Source: Hofstenia miamia
Taxonomy: Eukaryota > Xenacoelomorpha > Acoela
DNA: 64,000 nucleotides
Reading direction: 5' to 3'
Assembly: GCA_004352715.1 (NCBI GenBank)
Contig: SCFE01000098.1
Location: 1,567,473 to 1,631,472 of the forward strand
The notes below the pieces were generated by a model, which saw only the letters and a list, made by a program, of their open reading frames with translations, had not been told where the DNA came from and did no database searches. Below are positions 36,732 through 50,148 of this stretch, one piece after another. The translations under genes were made by a program, and so were the position numbers. How positions within the stretch are numbered: the first letter of the stretch is position 1; every line of letters begins with the position of its first letter.

Positions 36732-37744
36732 TTCTCTAAAATATTTTCGAGCATATTTTTAAAAATATAATAGCAGAAAACATAGTTAGTATACATTTAT
36801 TATTCCATCAATAAACTATTTTAACCTTTTTGACAACTAACAAACAAGTATATTAGCGATAACAAACAAGCAATTAACCTGAGTTGCCATATAAGAGGAA
36901 AGTTACATGAACATGCACGCAGCAAATGCACTACATTTAACAATGATGTCTGCCTTAAATATTAATTTATGAAAACATGCAAAATTTTACATCGGAGTTT
37001 AGCAGAAAAACTGATAAATATTAATATATAATTCTAAATAAATATTATTTTTGATTAAACAATTTAACATCTCGCATCTACAAACTGCATAAAGTACAAT
37101 TTGGAGATCGGTTAATAATCTACATGCAAACGAACAGGACGGAAACAAATAAGAATGCATAGAATCAAATTTCTTACAAAACTAGAGTTACCAAAGAACT
37201 TGACGGTTAATTTAAGCATTTAATAGATCATAAAAAATGCAATAATTATCAAATGAACTATGCCACCATTCGTTGAAAAGGATAAACCGATTTTGAAAAT
37301 GAAAGCTTTCATCAGAACAAATTTCTAAATACATTTACAGAAACAACCAATTTTGATCATTTCAAAATGCGAATCCAATAACATAGCAAGACGAAAATCC
37401 ATTATGCTCACAACAAAATACATACATAGACAGTCAAACCATTCTACAGATTTTAAAAACTAGTTCTCACTGGAAGTAGTTCAATACAAATTCGAACAAC
37501 GGAAAGCTCTTTGTTGCAATTTTCCATGGGATTTTACCTGAACGCTAACTAGGAAAATCGATTGCTGAATACTAAGATAAAAGTTACTATGGAAATAAAT
37601 GCTATAATGACAAAGTAAATTCATTACATAATTTGGGCATTGTTCTTAATTCATTATGTCCAAGCGCGTAAATGCAATAAAGGATATTGGGAAAGATGTC
37701 TACAAGATAAGGAGGTGGTAGTAGCAATTATTTGAAAACTATCT

Positions 37745-38100
37745 TTATAATACACATTTTTGTGAATATTCAGAAATATAATAATAATAATAATAATCAA
37801 TGACTTTATTTAGCCGCTGAAGGCATACACAACAAGAAAATAAAAACAAGTCAAGTTTTACGGCAGCGAGGACAGTCACAGGAGATGAAATAGGAGCAAA
37901 TGGAAGAGTAGGCGAAGTCGGAGAAGGGCTCAGCAAAGAGGAAAGCCATCAAAGATTTCTTGAAGCTCGGTGGTGGGGAAAAGAAATCAATCGCTGTTGG
38001 AGGGTTGCGAGTCAAGATGTAATTAGCAGCAGTACAAGCACGATTGAAAAACGAGTGAAGGGTGCGATGTTTCTTTGTACGACGAATGGAGAAGGTGACA
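37745..38100 (-). repeat. 3' end of a retroelement with ATT tail
   Basis: The minus-strand sequence is richer in GC than its surroundings, reads RRTKKHRTLHSFFNRACTAA and stops. It ends in AATAAAGTCATTG followed by an ATT microsatellite (37779-37800), typical of a truncated non-LTR retroelement. It abuts the single n at 38102 and an AT microsatellite. Confidence 0.5.
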
Positions 38101-38149
38101 ANTATATATATATATATATATATTTCTAATTTACAAAAAATAAACTATA

Positions 38150-38275
38150 TCATCTTACATATATTCAGGATTGACTTCAATTCGTTCACAAGAATTTAAA
38201 GAAATGAGCCTTAAAAGCAACAACTTCCTATTGTTAGTAAATGCATAAACATCTGCAAAATAGCGAGCACACTGG
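38150..38275 (-). CDS. Possible single host exon, unrecognised
   Basis: A minus-strand frame starts after a possible acceptor (TTTCGCCAG near 38275) and ends at a GTAAGA donor near 38152. It encodes residues including CARYFADVYAFTNNRKLLLL and LNSCERIEVNPEY. The text looks protein-like and is flanked by plausible splice sites, but it is isolated and I do not recognise it. Chance cannot be excluded. Confidence 0.3.
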
Positions 38276-39062
38276 CGAAAGTGAGAACGGAAGAACCCGG
38301 GAGAAAGATGGGAGAGAGATTTGAGCCGAATTACAACGATCAGCAAAAATTGTTTGATGTACTCTAATCTCATTAAAGCTAATTTGACTCTGAGGAAAAC
38401 TACACACCGATTTATGTGATAAGTGTGATATTCACGTATAATGCACCTTGATCAACACAAAATTCTAAGGACAATATCAAGATAACACTTCAAAAAAATC
38501 TTGACGAGCTGTAAGAAAAGTTAGAAGAACGGTTTTCTGACGATAATTAAGACATTATGGATGTATTAGTTATTTGTTTCATCTTCAGCTACACATGTTT
38601 TGGCATATTGTAGGTTTGAAGAAATTCATAAATACATTCAAGCTCAAAATCCCCAATCCCAACTAAGAACTAGATGTTTTCCGCGATGATACCAAACACC
38701 AGCAAAACAAAAATTAATATTATACAGATGTCTGATGCTGATATTGCATATTGGTTATTATTTCGATGACGCCAGGCTGTGTTATACAAATGTTTTCATG
38801 TGTTAACCGTGTTAAAACGTTTTTTTCCTTAATAATGATTATAGTAGAGAGATTAATTCATTCTAGCATCGACTTCCAAAAGGCGTTAAATAATTTAAAG
38901 AAATATAAGAAACGACGATTCAGTTTATAATGAAAATATTCAGAGGAGGATTCATGCTCATTAGAACCTCAACAGCAGCATAATGAGATATTGACGAAAG
39001 CTTTTGTCAACTCAAGAGCAGGGATGCATGTTTGAATTTTGAGATAACATTTATCATTTTGA

Positions 39063-40560
39063 TTGCAGCCCTCTCAGTTGAATAGCTTTTCAGGAAGACA
39101 AACTGATTTGATAAACATAACTTATAATCCAAATAAAAATTATCTAGTCGAATATTTAAATTATAAAATATACAAAATATCTGAAATATGTAATGATTAT
39201 AACTCTCTAAATATATTCGGTGACTTTAATATTAATTACTTTAACTCTTATGAACGAAATTCTATAAATGAATTGTCTGCTACTTGTAGTTTTCACTGTG
39301 TAAATACGGTTTGTCCAACTCGCATGAACAATTTAATTGATTACTTTTTTACAAAATTCTGAAGTTTCTTTCAAATCTTTAATATTTGAATCATTTAGTG
39401 ATCATGCACTGTGTACATATATTAGTAACAAAACTACTACGAGCAAGCAATTTAAAATCATAAATGCAAGAGACTATTTATCTTACTCAGATGAAAAATG
39501 GAAAAGGCTCTAAAAAACACCCCCATTTAACTATATTTACATATTAAATCCTGGACCTCAAATTATTAATTACATTGCAAAAGAAATCTACAAAGCATTA
39601 AACACTGTTGCACCAATTAAGAATCGACGGGTTAAGATTAAAGCAATTAAATTTCCTTTTTCAAACACCGACGATAATCAAGTCCATGAACTAGTATCAA
39701 TTAAACGAGAATTGTTTGATCTTGCGAAATCCGAGCCGACAAAGACTAATTGGACCAATTACGAAAAATCAAAGAAAGTAATTAAGCAATAAAGAACAAA
39801 AAATTTAACTAAAGCTCGGCAAAAATTCTTTAATCAATTAAATTCTACTCGAGAAAAATGGCGATACGTCCATACATTCATTAGAAAATCTAAAGGTCTT
39901 TCATCCGAAATAAATGAATTAAACATCAATAATACGACCGTAACAGACAAAACTCAAATACTAAATCATTTAAATTCAACATTCAAAGAACTTGGAAAGT
40001 TCAATTTCCCACCTTATATGCCGACGACACATGCCTAATAAGTACCGCAANCGAAATTCTATAAATGAATTGTCTGCTACTTGTAGTTTTCACTGTGTAA
40101 ATACGGTTTGTCCAACTCGCATGAACAATTTAATTGATTACTTTTTTACAAAATTCTGAAGTTTCTTTCAAATCTTTAATATTTGAATCATTTAGTGATC
40201 ATGCACTGTGTACATATATTAGTAACAAAACTACTACGAGCAAGCAATTTAAAATCATAAATGCAAGANCTCCAAACAGATATAGAAAAATTAAACAATT
40301 ATTTGAAAAATTTCTGCTGAATAAGATTCAAAAATGACTGCAGGCATTAGATATCTTTATCGCTTACGCAATGTAATATCAAGCAATTATCATAAACAAC
40401 TAATACATGCCTTCTGTTTGTCTAATTTTCAATGCTGTTCTTTTCTTTTAACTAACTTAAATTCGAAACATCGTATGCTTCTATCAAAGATATTTAATTG
40501 GTGTATAAAACTCTAAACTTTTCCCAAAAGCATGACGAAGCATCAGTATATCGTAATAAA
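39063..40560 (+). pseudogene. CR1-like LINE fragment (endonuclease, linker, RT end)
   Basis: The frame at 39063-39362 contains IFGDFNINYFNSYERNSINE, homologous to the endonuclease of the 4-9 kb LINE. Linker sequence between EEP and RT continues to about 40020 (RELFDLAKSEPTKTNW, KFFNQLNSTREKWRY). After a block bounded by two n characters, 40290-40516 carries an RT C-terminus (MTAGIRYLYRLRNVISSN). The catalytic RT core is missing. Confidence 0.78.
40052..40268. repeat. 217 bp exact copy of 39255-39471 between two single n
   Basis: The block is bounded by n at 40051 and n at 40269 and repeats the LINE endonuclease sequence 797 bp upstream. A fragment pasted between two n characters suggests gap filling or scaffolding error. 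Confidence 0.92.
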
Positions 40561-40699
40561 TATAAAATATTATCTCCGTTCTATCAAATTCATCTGTATA
40601 TGCTATCTATCTTTCTTATTTAAATTCAAATCTCTACAAACATCTCTCCTTTTCCTTAATGACTATATTAAATTAAATGAGCGATCGCAAAAATTTTTG

Positions 40700-41660
40700 T
40701 TTAGATAAAAATTATAATGGCTTTTATCATATATCATTCAGTATGCGTTTCGACAAAAAACTCAACAACATGTGCTGTAGTAAATGTAATCAATAAACTT
40801 CAAAGCTATCGTTCCACTTTTAATTATTGTTTTGTTGCATTTGACATGACAAATGCATTTGACACTATCAGTTATGCAAGTATTCTAGAAAGTTCGAGGA
40901 GAACCCCTAAACTCAATCCTTATATTTTCAACTGGTGCACTAGTTTCCATCAATGTCGTAAGCATTTTAATGTATTTAATAGTTAGAGTTGATGCCGGGA
41001 TACCGCAGGGAACGCTTTCAGGTCCAATACTTTACAATACAGCTACCAACGACAACACTACAATAGAATTTATCTCAATATTCATTGTTGTTATGCCAAA
41101 GATAATACGGTAATTGTGCCTGGAAATTATGACAGCAACGATGGTGCTGAACTTTCCTTCTGACGTTGCAAACACATTATGCCAATAAAACTTGTCTTTT
41201 AATCATAAGAAAAGGGCTGAGTTAATTACTAACTTTGGCACTAAAGATGTTCCCAAATTGAAGCTATTGAAAGAGTAAATGAGATCAAATTATTAGGGTT
41301 AATCATGAAAAAACTTTAAATTCCAGAAGCAAATAGAATCAATTTTCAGTTAACAAGGAAAGTATACATGCTGATGAAACTGAAGTACCTTGGCTTTTCT
41401 AGAAAAGATATTAATTATATATACAAAGTATGTTATTTATTAATTATACGTGTGTTGTCTGGGTCTTCAATAAATTTCGAAAGAATGTTTTACAAATGGG
41501 TGTTTCAGAGGGGTTTTATTCTATCCAAGATATCATTGAAAATTCTGATGAAAAACTATAAATCTGCATTATCCGAAGACCATAATCTTATTCCAGAGCG
41601 ATCAACATACTGCGAGGCAACCTTGAGAATGTATGCACCACCGGCCTAGAAAAAGTTCAC
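40700..41660 (+). pseudogene. Divergent LINE RT relic
   Basis: Motif A-like FVAFDMTNAFDTISY is at about 40830, motif B-like GIPQGTLSGPILYN at about 40995 and a degenerate motif C (YAKD for YADD) near 41093. A C-terminal region (KYLGFSRKDINYIYK, LIPERSTYCEATLRMY) reaches 41648. It belongs to a different subfamily from the neighbouring fragment. Confidence 0.7.
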
Positions 41661-42182
41661 CGAATGGGAACTTTCTTCCTTTCCCTTTCGCTTTTTACGT
41701 TTTAATAAAATGAAATATACCTTGTTGTTATACAATATTGATGGATGTGTATCCGTTGATGATAAAATTTATTTATTCATGTTTATTTTAGTAGGATCCG
41801 GCTGTTAACATAACAAACACGAGATTTAGAATATCTCCCAATTAATGAGTAGGATCTAGAATAATCACTTCAAGGGCTAGCTAAAAATATCCAGAATGCT
41901 ATTTGCGTAGTTGTTTTTGCTAGTGAACCCTACAAAACAGCAGGGTGGCATGTTGAAATCACGCAGGTAGAAATGCTGGGGAACCTGAATAAGTCCTACA
42001 GGAATAAATTTTACACAATTAATTTTACAAATTTACATTTGTTTTTTTTGCTGAGCAATTGCTCCGCCACTTGTTCCACATAAAAAATATTGCTACTATC
42101 TACAAAACCAGGGTGTCTACGTTTTCAGAACTAGAAAATCTCATAAAACCTGATCTGAAAAACTCAGAAACGAAATCATTAA

Positions 42183-42806
42183 CCCTTTATCATGCAAAAG
42201 CCATTATAGTGGCTTTGAGGCCTGTCATGCACAATAATTTTAGTTTAAGCTTTCACTGTCAAATTTTATTTACCAATAATATTAGATAATAGAACATTAC
42301 AGACTGTTTTAAAACTATGTTAATCATTGTAAGTAAAAGTTAGCTCAGTTTTAGTTCAGTTTCTTTTATTCATTGGTACCCTTTGTGTGGTGAAGTTGAA
42401 AACAAGGCACAACGCACAGGGGCACTTTCAATCATTGATAGAACCTGATTGGGTGTTAGCTTGGCCATTGGCAATGTCTAGAAATAATGGTGAAAGGTTA
42501 TATAAGTAAGTAAGTCAATAACTAACTATGGCAATAACAAAAAAAGCATCTCTATGTAGTATATTCCTACTTACCAGCAATGTTCACCTTGCTAACTCTG
42601 AGCGCTATATTTCTGTAACTGCTGGGGGTAAAGACTTGGAAATTGGCTCAAACTGTAGACAAAGAATAGCTCTTTCTGCTGATGTTGCAATTTTTTAGTC
42701 ACATGCTTTTCCCAATGTTCTACTGAGCATGCTCAGTAGGAGCCAATATATTGGCTTTTGCATGATAAAGGGGGTAGTAATTTCGCACATGCTGCATGAT
42801 AAAGGG
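42183..42806. mobile_element. piggyBac-type MITE with TTAA duplication
   Basis: The 624 bp element is flanked by TTAA (42179-42182, 42807-42810). The termini are CCCTTTATCATGCA and its exact complement. An internal 20 bp inverted repeat of the left end (CCCTTTATCATGCAAAAGCC at 42183-42202) lies at 42753-42772, and a perfect 20 bp palindrome lies at 42720-42739. There is no transposase; it is non-autonomous. Its ends differ from those of the intact piggyBac at 28.9 kb beyond CCCTTT. Confidence 0.88.
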
Positions 42807-42810
42807 TTAA

Positions 42811-44588
42811 AGCTCAAACTCGATCAAAATCACTTAAAAGCTTGTAAAAAAATCAATTATTTTAAACTTCAGTTTCTATTATCAATTGAAAACAATATGT
42901 TAGCTACAAAAACTAGAAATTGGTTTGATATCAATCGAAATCAGAAATTTTTTGAAATACTCGAACTTGGACTGAGTAACTTGAACTGAACTTGAAAACA
43001 AAACTTCATAAAACGAAATGAATTTTTCATAAAATATAAGTGCAGCTGGTAATTTATATTGTTTGTTGAGTAGTCTTTAATTTTAAATACTCACATAGAA
43101 CGGTATCATAAACAAAACATAATACTTAAAATAAAAAGTAATAAATTACACATTTTTTTATAAAAATCTGATATATATTACGATACTATTCTCATAAATT
43201 TTTTTGTCATTCTTTCAGCAGCACAACCTTAATTAGATTTAGTATGGAAGTAAACGGCATAGTGTCAATCTTTCACAAAATTTAAAACAAAACTAAAAAA
43301 CTTATTTTCATTGAGTAATGTTTGAAATGCACAATTTTTTATATAGGGAACATTTTACATACATTTTACATTTTCACATAAAAGAAATTCATAAATATTA
43401 TATTTAATTCTTAATTTGTGACCAACAATTATTTTGTAGAACAGTTTGCTGTTTCTTCATTTAAATGTTAGCTTATTCATGCAGTACTTATTCATGTAGG
43501 ATTTAATAGTGTACGACCTAATCGTGGAGGGCTTATACTATGAAGTCGAAATGCGTACTCGTGGTATTTTAAACGCATTTAACCTACCAGTCTTTAACAT
43601 TTTTTAAAGGTTTGCACACCTTGAATCTAATAAAAATTTGAGAAAATTACGTTCATCTAATTCATTATATTTTGATAAAAATGTGTCGAAAAATTAGGGC
43701 AAAACAATTGTATCCAATCCGTCACCTGTCTTCATCCATTCTCCCAATCTTGCAGATGCCTATGCATTGCGCGTATTGTTAATATGTACATTTAATTAGA
43801 AGTGCAGATATAGTCACAGCCACTATCAGTCTACCAGCTGTTAATTACAATGAGTGATTTTTTTACAATAAATTAAAATTAAAACTTCTAAATTGGTTTG
43901 CAATCTTAGAATTTCAGCGAAAATCAAAAAGAACGTATTGCTTTCCAGTTATCTTTGTAACTAAATACTACTTTCATGAGTATTTTGTAATGAATAAGCA
44001 TTCTAACAGCTAAATTTTTTGAAAAATTCTTTTTTATGGGATTACTCTATGTCCTATTTTAACATTAAGCCGCTAATGTTGAAGAATTACCACTATATAT
44101 TTTGTTTGAAATAATCATAAAAGGACAATAGCATTACTATGTCTGTGGATTTAATTGACGGTAATGAATGTATACTTGACTAGCATGAGTGTTAGAAAAA
44201 CGTGCAGGGAATTTTTACGATCTTAATAATCAATATAATTTTAAATGAACTTGTTCAACAACTGAGCAGAGAAGGAATAATCGCGACATGAGTTAAACCA
44301 GAAATCGTTTTCCACAATTTACTTGTGTTTGCAATAAAATCATTTTCGTGAAAAAAAGAATGCAGATTGTTCAAATAAAGAAATTTAATTTCATTACACA
44401 CTGATGCATATTTTCTAATTTTCAGTTATTTTGCACGTATTTCTGACATTCCTATTAAAAATGATTTATTTCTCAGGAATATTAATTACATAGAAGTTTC
44501 AAAGTTTATCAGTGACGCGATATTGATAAGGTTTGTTTCAAATACAGACACATTATAAGTATATGTTAAGATAGTGTAAAACAGCAAA
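42811..44588. other. Noncoding stretch upstream of CEP20
   Basis: No coding signal; it would contain the CEP20 promoter if the 44589 start is right. Confidence 0.5.
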
Positions 44589-47500
44589 ATGGCGCTAAAT
44601 CAGGGAGAATATTTTGGCGCCTCCAAAGGGCTGCTTGAATACGCAGGTCGAAATCATAAAAGAAAACATGCCTTTGAAAGTTATGGTAAACTGAAAGTAG
44701 ATCTCGACCACAAGAACTTTTTGGAGGCCTTGAATTGGACGTTAACAACATTCCTTAAAATTTCTATCTACTAAAGAAATTTCAAACATTCAAACTGAGC
44801 ATTTAAATTAAATTTTACCCAAAAAGCAAAATTTAATTTTCAAATTTTAGGTAAATGTTTGTAATACATTCCTTATTCATCTACAATCAAGAAAGTGTAA
44901 TTCAGAAAAAACATCAAGTTTGCCAGGTTGCAAGGGGAAACAAATTTTATCAAAGCAAGACTTCGACACACTACAATACCACTTTGTTAGGGAATAATTG
45001 AAAAAAAACCTTCCATATTATGGCAATATTTTTGTTAGACTTAAACCCACAGAGTACCTAATCTCAACTTTCCCTCATTTTAGTCGAACTTTGAAAGAAG
45101 TACTCGTGTGTAATTAGCATCTTGGCATGCAATACAATCGTTGTTTTATCTCTGCTTTAGTAAATATTACTTTGATTAATGAGTAATAGGCACATTTTCG
45201 TTCACCTCTTTATTTAGATCCTAAATCAGTTGGTCTAAGCCTTTTTTGAACTGTGATCCTCAATCCTATTTCTAATGTTTTGGGGAACCCCTTCCCCAAC
45301 GAAATATTTTTTCCTGTCATGAATTTTATAAATAAATTTTTGACAACCTCCTCACTATTTAAGCTATTTCGACAGTTTTCTTATAATTTTAAGCCTCTTT
45401 TCCAGTACAAAGTTAAGACTCAAACATCTATTTCCATGTGAAATTGGCATAGTTCCGAAGAACTAGGCAATGCCGAAAAGAGTCGCGCCCCACTGGTTGA
45501 GAACTGCTGTTCTAAGAAAATTAATAATACAATATATTCTATATACATGTGTGTTTTGTTTGAATTTAACAAAATCGTCATAAACAATTTGCTATATTTT
45601 TTTTAAAATAATGTAATAATATTTAGATATCTTGATATAGAATGTAAATGTATTTGTATTTATCATTATTTAGGCATTAGAAATTCACTTGAAAAACGAG
45701 GTGTGCTAAGTGATATACGAGCAAAATTAAGGAAGGAAATATTTGAAACTGTCACGGAACCTACAAATCCTTCAATATTGGAACAATGTAGTGAAAATAT
45801 TCTTTTGAATGAACTAATTCGTGAATATCTAAGTTTTAATGAACTTCATCATACAATGTCAGTATTTTGTCGAGGTTTGATTTTTATTTATGCTTTGTTT
45901 TTATGTGAATAATTTATTCTGGACTTACCTTATGTTATGTATGTTTTTTCAATTTTTATGTTTTAAATAATTGGCAAGTTTAGATGCGACTTGTTGCACA
46001 GTTTTGCCATAATAATTATGTTGAAGGTGAATACATATGTTGTTACAATAAACGAAAACGGTAAAACCCAAAAATAAAATTACAAATCCGTTTGATTAAC
46101 ATCAATAATTATATTTGAATGAGTATTTTACTTGCACTTCTATTTGGATTATATCTTCGTAAATAGTATAAGTATGAAATTGGGATTCTTAAATCGTTTC
46201 CAAAGATTTTTTGCTTTGTGATTGTCTTGTTGAAATTTTATAGTAAATGACAATATATGCAACTTTTTAAGCGTCATTGTAGAAACTGGACATTCACAGC
46301 ACAGAATTACCCGACAGGAGCTGATGGATCAATTAAACGTCACAGTACCAGAAGATTCTTCAGAAATGTGAGCAATTATTGTATTACTTATGATGTTAAT
46401 ATCAGAAAACTTCTGTCTGTGTATTAAAAATATTAAAGAACAAATCAAACTGCACATCCAGATCAAATTTCGAATTATATGTCATTTACTTAATCTGTGT
46501 TGAATTCAATTTGTTCTATTTTAATGACTAGTGTATTTCTTTACATTCATTGTAGTGTGTCTTTTCACACATTACTTCAATATGATTCAAAGAGAAATAG
46601 ATAAGCATGGGACACTCAACATTTGATAAAATATTTTTATTGTCAAATCGTGGAGGTTAGGTTTTAGTTGGCTGAATAATACCGTCGGGTGATTTCTATT
46701 ATTACCGCTTTTGATCAGTTATGAATTGTCACTGTTATGATTCTATGGGTTTGTTTTTTGTTTTGATGTACATGTATTTTTTTGTCATATTCATATTATT
46801 TTTATTTGCTCCATCAAACAATTTCACGAATTGTCTGGTCTGTATGTAATAAACTGCTCGCGTTCAGTGTCAGATGTGCAATTCTGATCACTTTCGGGTA
46901 TATATTTGAAAAAAATCGCCCACTGTGTGCGAAGATATCTATTTTAGGCGCTATAGACGAATTTAAGTCGCATGCGAAAACTTTTCGAAATTGTTGGCAC
47001 TAACTACTGACATGACCTGCACAGATTGCTAAAATATCTTAACTCAAAAATCGTTTGAGTGAAGCAAGCCAGGACCAGGCTTATTATAAACAGGAATATA
47101 CGATCCTGTGATTGCTAATATTTGACTTTTATTAGTTTCAGTATAGTTAGAGAAGGATAATAATGATTTCAGTTTTTATATATTTTGAAAAAACTAAAAT
47201 CAATATATATATATATATATAAGTGACTATTTTCAATAACGTTTTTCACAAAATTATAATACGGACCTCCCACTAGTCCTAATTCCTAATTTTCCCTAAA
47301 TTTTATAGACTTTACTTTTTGTACTAATTTGATAATATAATAAAAATATTTTTTAAATCTATTTTTTAAAATTTATTTATATTTTTTCCCTCTCTTCTTC
47401 CTTTATCTTATAAAATATTAGCAGATAATATGCTTATAGTTCTTATTTAGTTTAAAATGTTATATTCATATCTAGTTGTGCTATACACTCTATGTCATTT

Positions 47501-49043
47501 CTATTCATTAGTGACATTTTTGCAATCAATTATGATAGTGATTATATTTTTGAATGTTTTCCTCTTTCACGATGATCTTCTTACTCTATTGTCGCTTTTC
47601 GGTTATTTCTTAAGTTTTCAATATCAACATGACAACAAACTATCGAAAAACTGACAATAATTTAAATTTAATCGATTCAGAAATTCAAATACATGTATAT
47701 TCCTACATCAAACTGTATTATCTGCAAATTAAGCGTACATAGATATAAAATAATGCAGAGCCAGTTGCGGCAGGACAAATTTTCTTTATGATTTAAATCA
47801 AAGCACATTATTAGTTCAATTATTGATTTAAATCAATTACCCTAAAAAAGATACAAGTAGTGTAGTCTAATTGTTTTGAAGTCATTTCCCTGATATTGGA
47901 ATGAATTGGCAAGCTCTGAATTTATTGTTTTGCATGTTTTTTATTTTCAGTTTATTTAAATTTGATTAAATATATTGCATTTCCAAAATAGTTGCATCAA
48001 AAGGATTTCTAACATTTACTACTTTGGAAGATTATCTGAGCAAAATTGAAATTTAGATTAAAAATCCGATTTAAATAAAAAATCGCATTTAAATAAAAAA
48101 ATCCGATTTAAATAAAAAAATCCGATTTTTTGATTTTTTTAATTTAAATCCGATTTTTCCCAACACTGCCTAACATACTAACTAATTAACAATACTTATT
48201 ATTGAAATTATAACATTTAGGAAGGTTTTTCTGAAATTTTAATTAATAGGGCAACTGCCCCTGCTTGCAACGCCACTGTGCAGAATTAATGTGAACTTCT
48301 TGAACACAATATTTAACTTGACATATAATTGAATTTGTCGTCAGAGATATCTTTATGCAATTGTACAAAATGAATTTTTTGAAAAACGGATATCTCCAAA
48401 ACTAGAAAAAAAATAATGTTGCCATTGTCATAAAAAATGTCACAGTTTATTGCAAATATGTCACTATTGATTACAATTGAATGGAAAATGGAATAGTACC
48501 AATTTCAGTTTTTTACTAGATTCCCTATATGCAATGCTGGGTATAATGACAGAGTTTCTAGTGATGCTCTTTATTCTTCCTATTTTCAGTGTGCATGTGT
48601 TAAATTTGTCCTAATAAACATTGATTTGGCCAAAGAAGTCCTAATAATCCAAAGAAATATCTTATTTTTTTCCAAAAGTGTCCAGGTATTCTATAATCTA
48701 TTTTGACTTTTCGACATGACTTTTGATTGTGTAGCAAATGAACTATTTGCATTTGCGGTGTAATTCTGTGGTTAATGTTGAAACTTTCCTAATGCTAATA
48801 TTTAGGCCTTTACTTTATGGAATTCTTGCGCTTCTACAAAGGAATTCTGCCGATTTAAAACATAAAAAAGAAGATTCATTAATGTATCAGCCAACATTTA
48901 ATGACAATGTCTCGGATGCTGTCCAAAATATTGAAGAGCTTAGTAACAAAGACCACTCATATTCTGATCAATTCCTCACGGATAATGTTCATTCAGTGGA
49001 TGAACTCTATTTGAATACAAATGATTCAGATGAAAATTACTAG
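44589..49043 (+). CDS. CEP20: CEP20/FOPNL (FOR20) LisH-domain centrosomal protein, four exons
   Basis: CEP20 (FOR20/FOPNL) is a small FOP-related protein of centriolar satellites and basal bodies needed for ciliogenesis. Exon 2 is 45674-45874 and contains SLEKRGVLSDIRAKLRKEIF and the LisH segment LLNELIREYLSFN. Exon 3 is 46283-46367 (RQELMDQLN). Exon 4 is 48806-49043 (PLLYGIL, then an acidic Ser/Asp/Asn-rich tail ending in TAG). Splice phases agree across exons 2-3-4. Exon 1 is tentative: the ATG at 44589 can splice in phase 1 at 44685 (donor gtaaac) or 44646 (donor gtcgaa), giving about 206 or 193 residues. The N-terminus matches the family weakly, so another first exon is possible. A possible AATAAA lies at 49479. 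Intron 1 carries a hAT-like repeat. The family call rests on exons 2-4. Confidence 0.88.
45247..45517. mobile_element. hAT-like MITE in CEP20 intron 1
   Basis: The left end contains GAACTGTGATCCTCAA, and the reverse complement of the right end contains GAACAGCAGTTCTCAACC, with runs of C just inside (GGGGAACCCCTTCCCC; GCGCCCC). Flanks share tctaag. The pattern resembles hAT-derived repeats in other animals; the boundaries are approximate. Confidence 0.45.
48058..48165. repeat. Short tandem repeat of AAATCCGATTTAAATA units
   Basis: About four units of roughly 20 bp, followed by an inverted version near 48130-48160. It lies in CEP20 intron 3. Confidence 0.8.
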
Positions 49044-50112
49044 TTTTTTGTAATTTTTTATTAGCTTTTCATAGCAATTTGATTAAATCTACCCTACTGT
49101 TTTAGAATCCATGAAATAGGACTATAATTTCAACAATGACTTTTTATTTTATATTTATTGATTACCAAGTTGCTGCAATTTCAAGATCTGTGATGAGTGT
49201 GGTAATATTTATTTCATAAGTTGAATTTTTCAAATCATTGGAGATCTAAAACATGAAAGATATATGCGGTATAGTATTAGACCTAAAATTCATCTCTATT
49301 CATAATTGTAATTCAACAAACTGTTGGTTTATTATGCATATGTATACTAACGCTATGTTGCGTAAGATGTTGGAAACATACATTGAAAATTGATCTTTTT
49401 GTGCTTTTTGTTAAATTATATATACATTTGTTAATGAATTTGTATTTAGTAATTTTCGAAAATTACATTATATACCGAAATAAATAACAGTAAATATGTT
49501 CTGAACAACTGTATTTTGAAATTGAAAATCCTACAATGTTTAAAATTCATTTCTCTTTTTTGGTAAATTCTTTCTTTCTAAAGAAATAGTTACTAGTATG
49601 TTAATTTAAATTTATTTTTTCCCGTATAAAGGAGAAAATATATTGTTGACAAAATTTTACATATAGTTCTCAATAATATATTATAGATAATTTTATTAAA
49701 TCTTCACATCATATATTAACAAATAGTATTGCTAATATATTACTGATTTCATAGCTTTCATTTAAATGTAGATTTGTTCTCCTAATATATGTCCTACTAA
49801 ATATTTGAAAAAATGGTTTTGTACATTCAAAGCAAAGGATAAAATACATTGTGCATTAGTGTAATAAATATATTAAAATCATTTCAAAATCAATAAAGGA
49901 CAATAGAAAAGGGGGAAATTACATGGAGCACAGTTTTTGAATGGGGAATTTAAGAATAGAGCAATATGAAACACAATTGAAAATGAAAACATGGGGCAAA
50001 AACCGTCACGAATTTCATAATGTAGTTTACATAAATGTATCCCATTTCTATCTTAAGTTCTGATAGATTAATTAAATTCAAAGAATCTAAAGACTATTAA
50101 ATATATATATAA

Positions 50113-50148
<36 letters not shown>

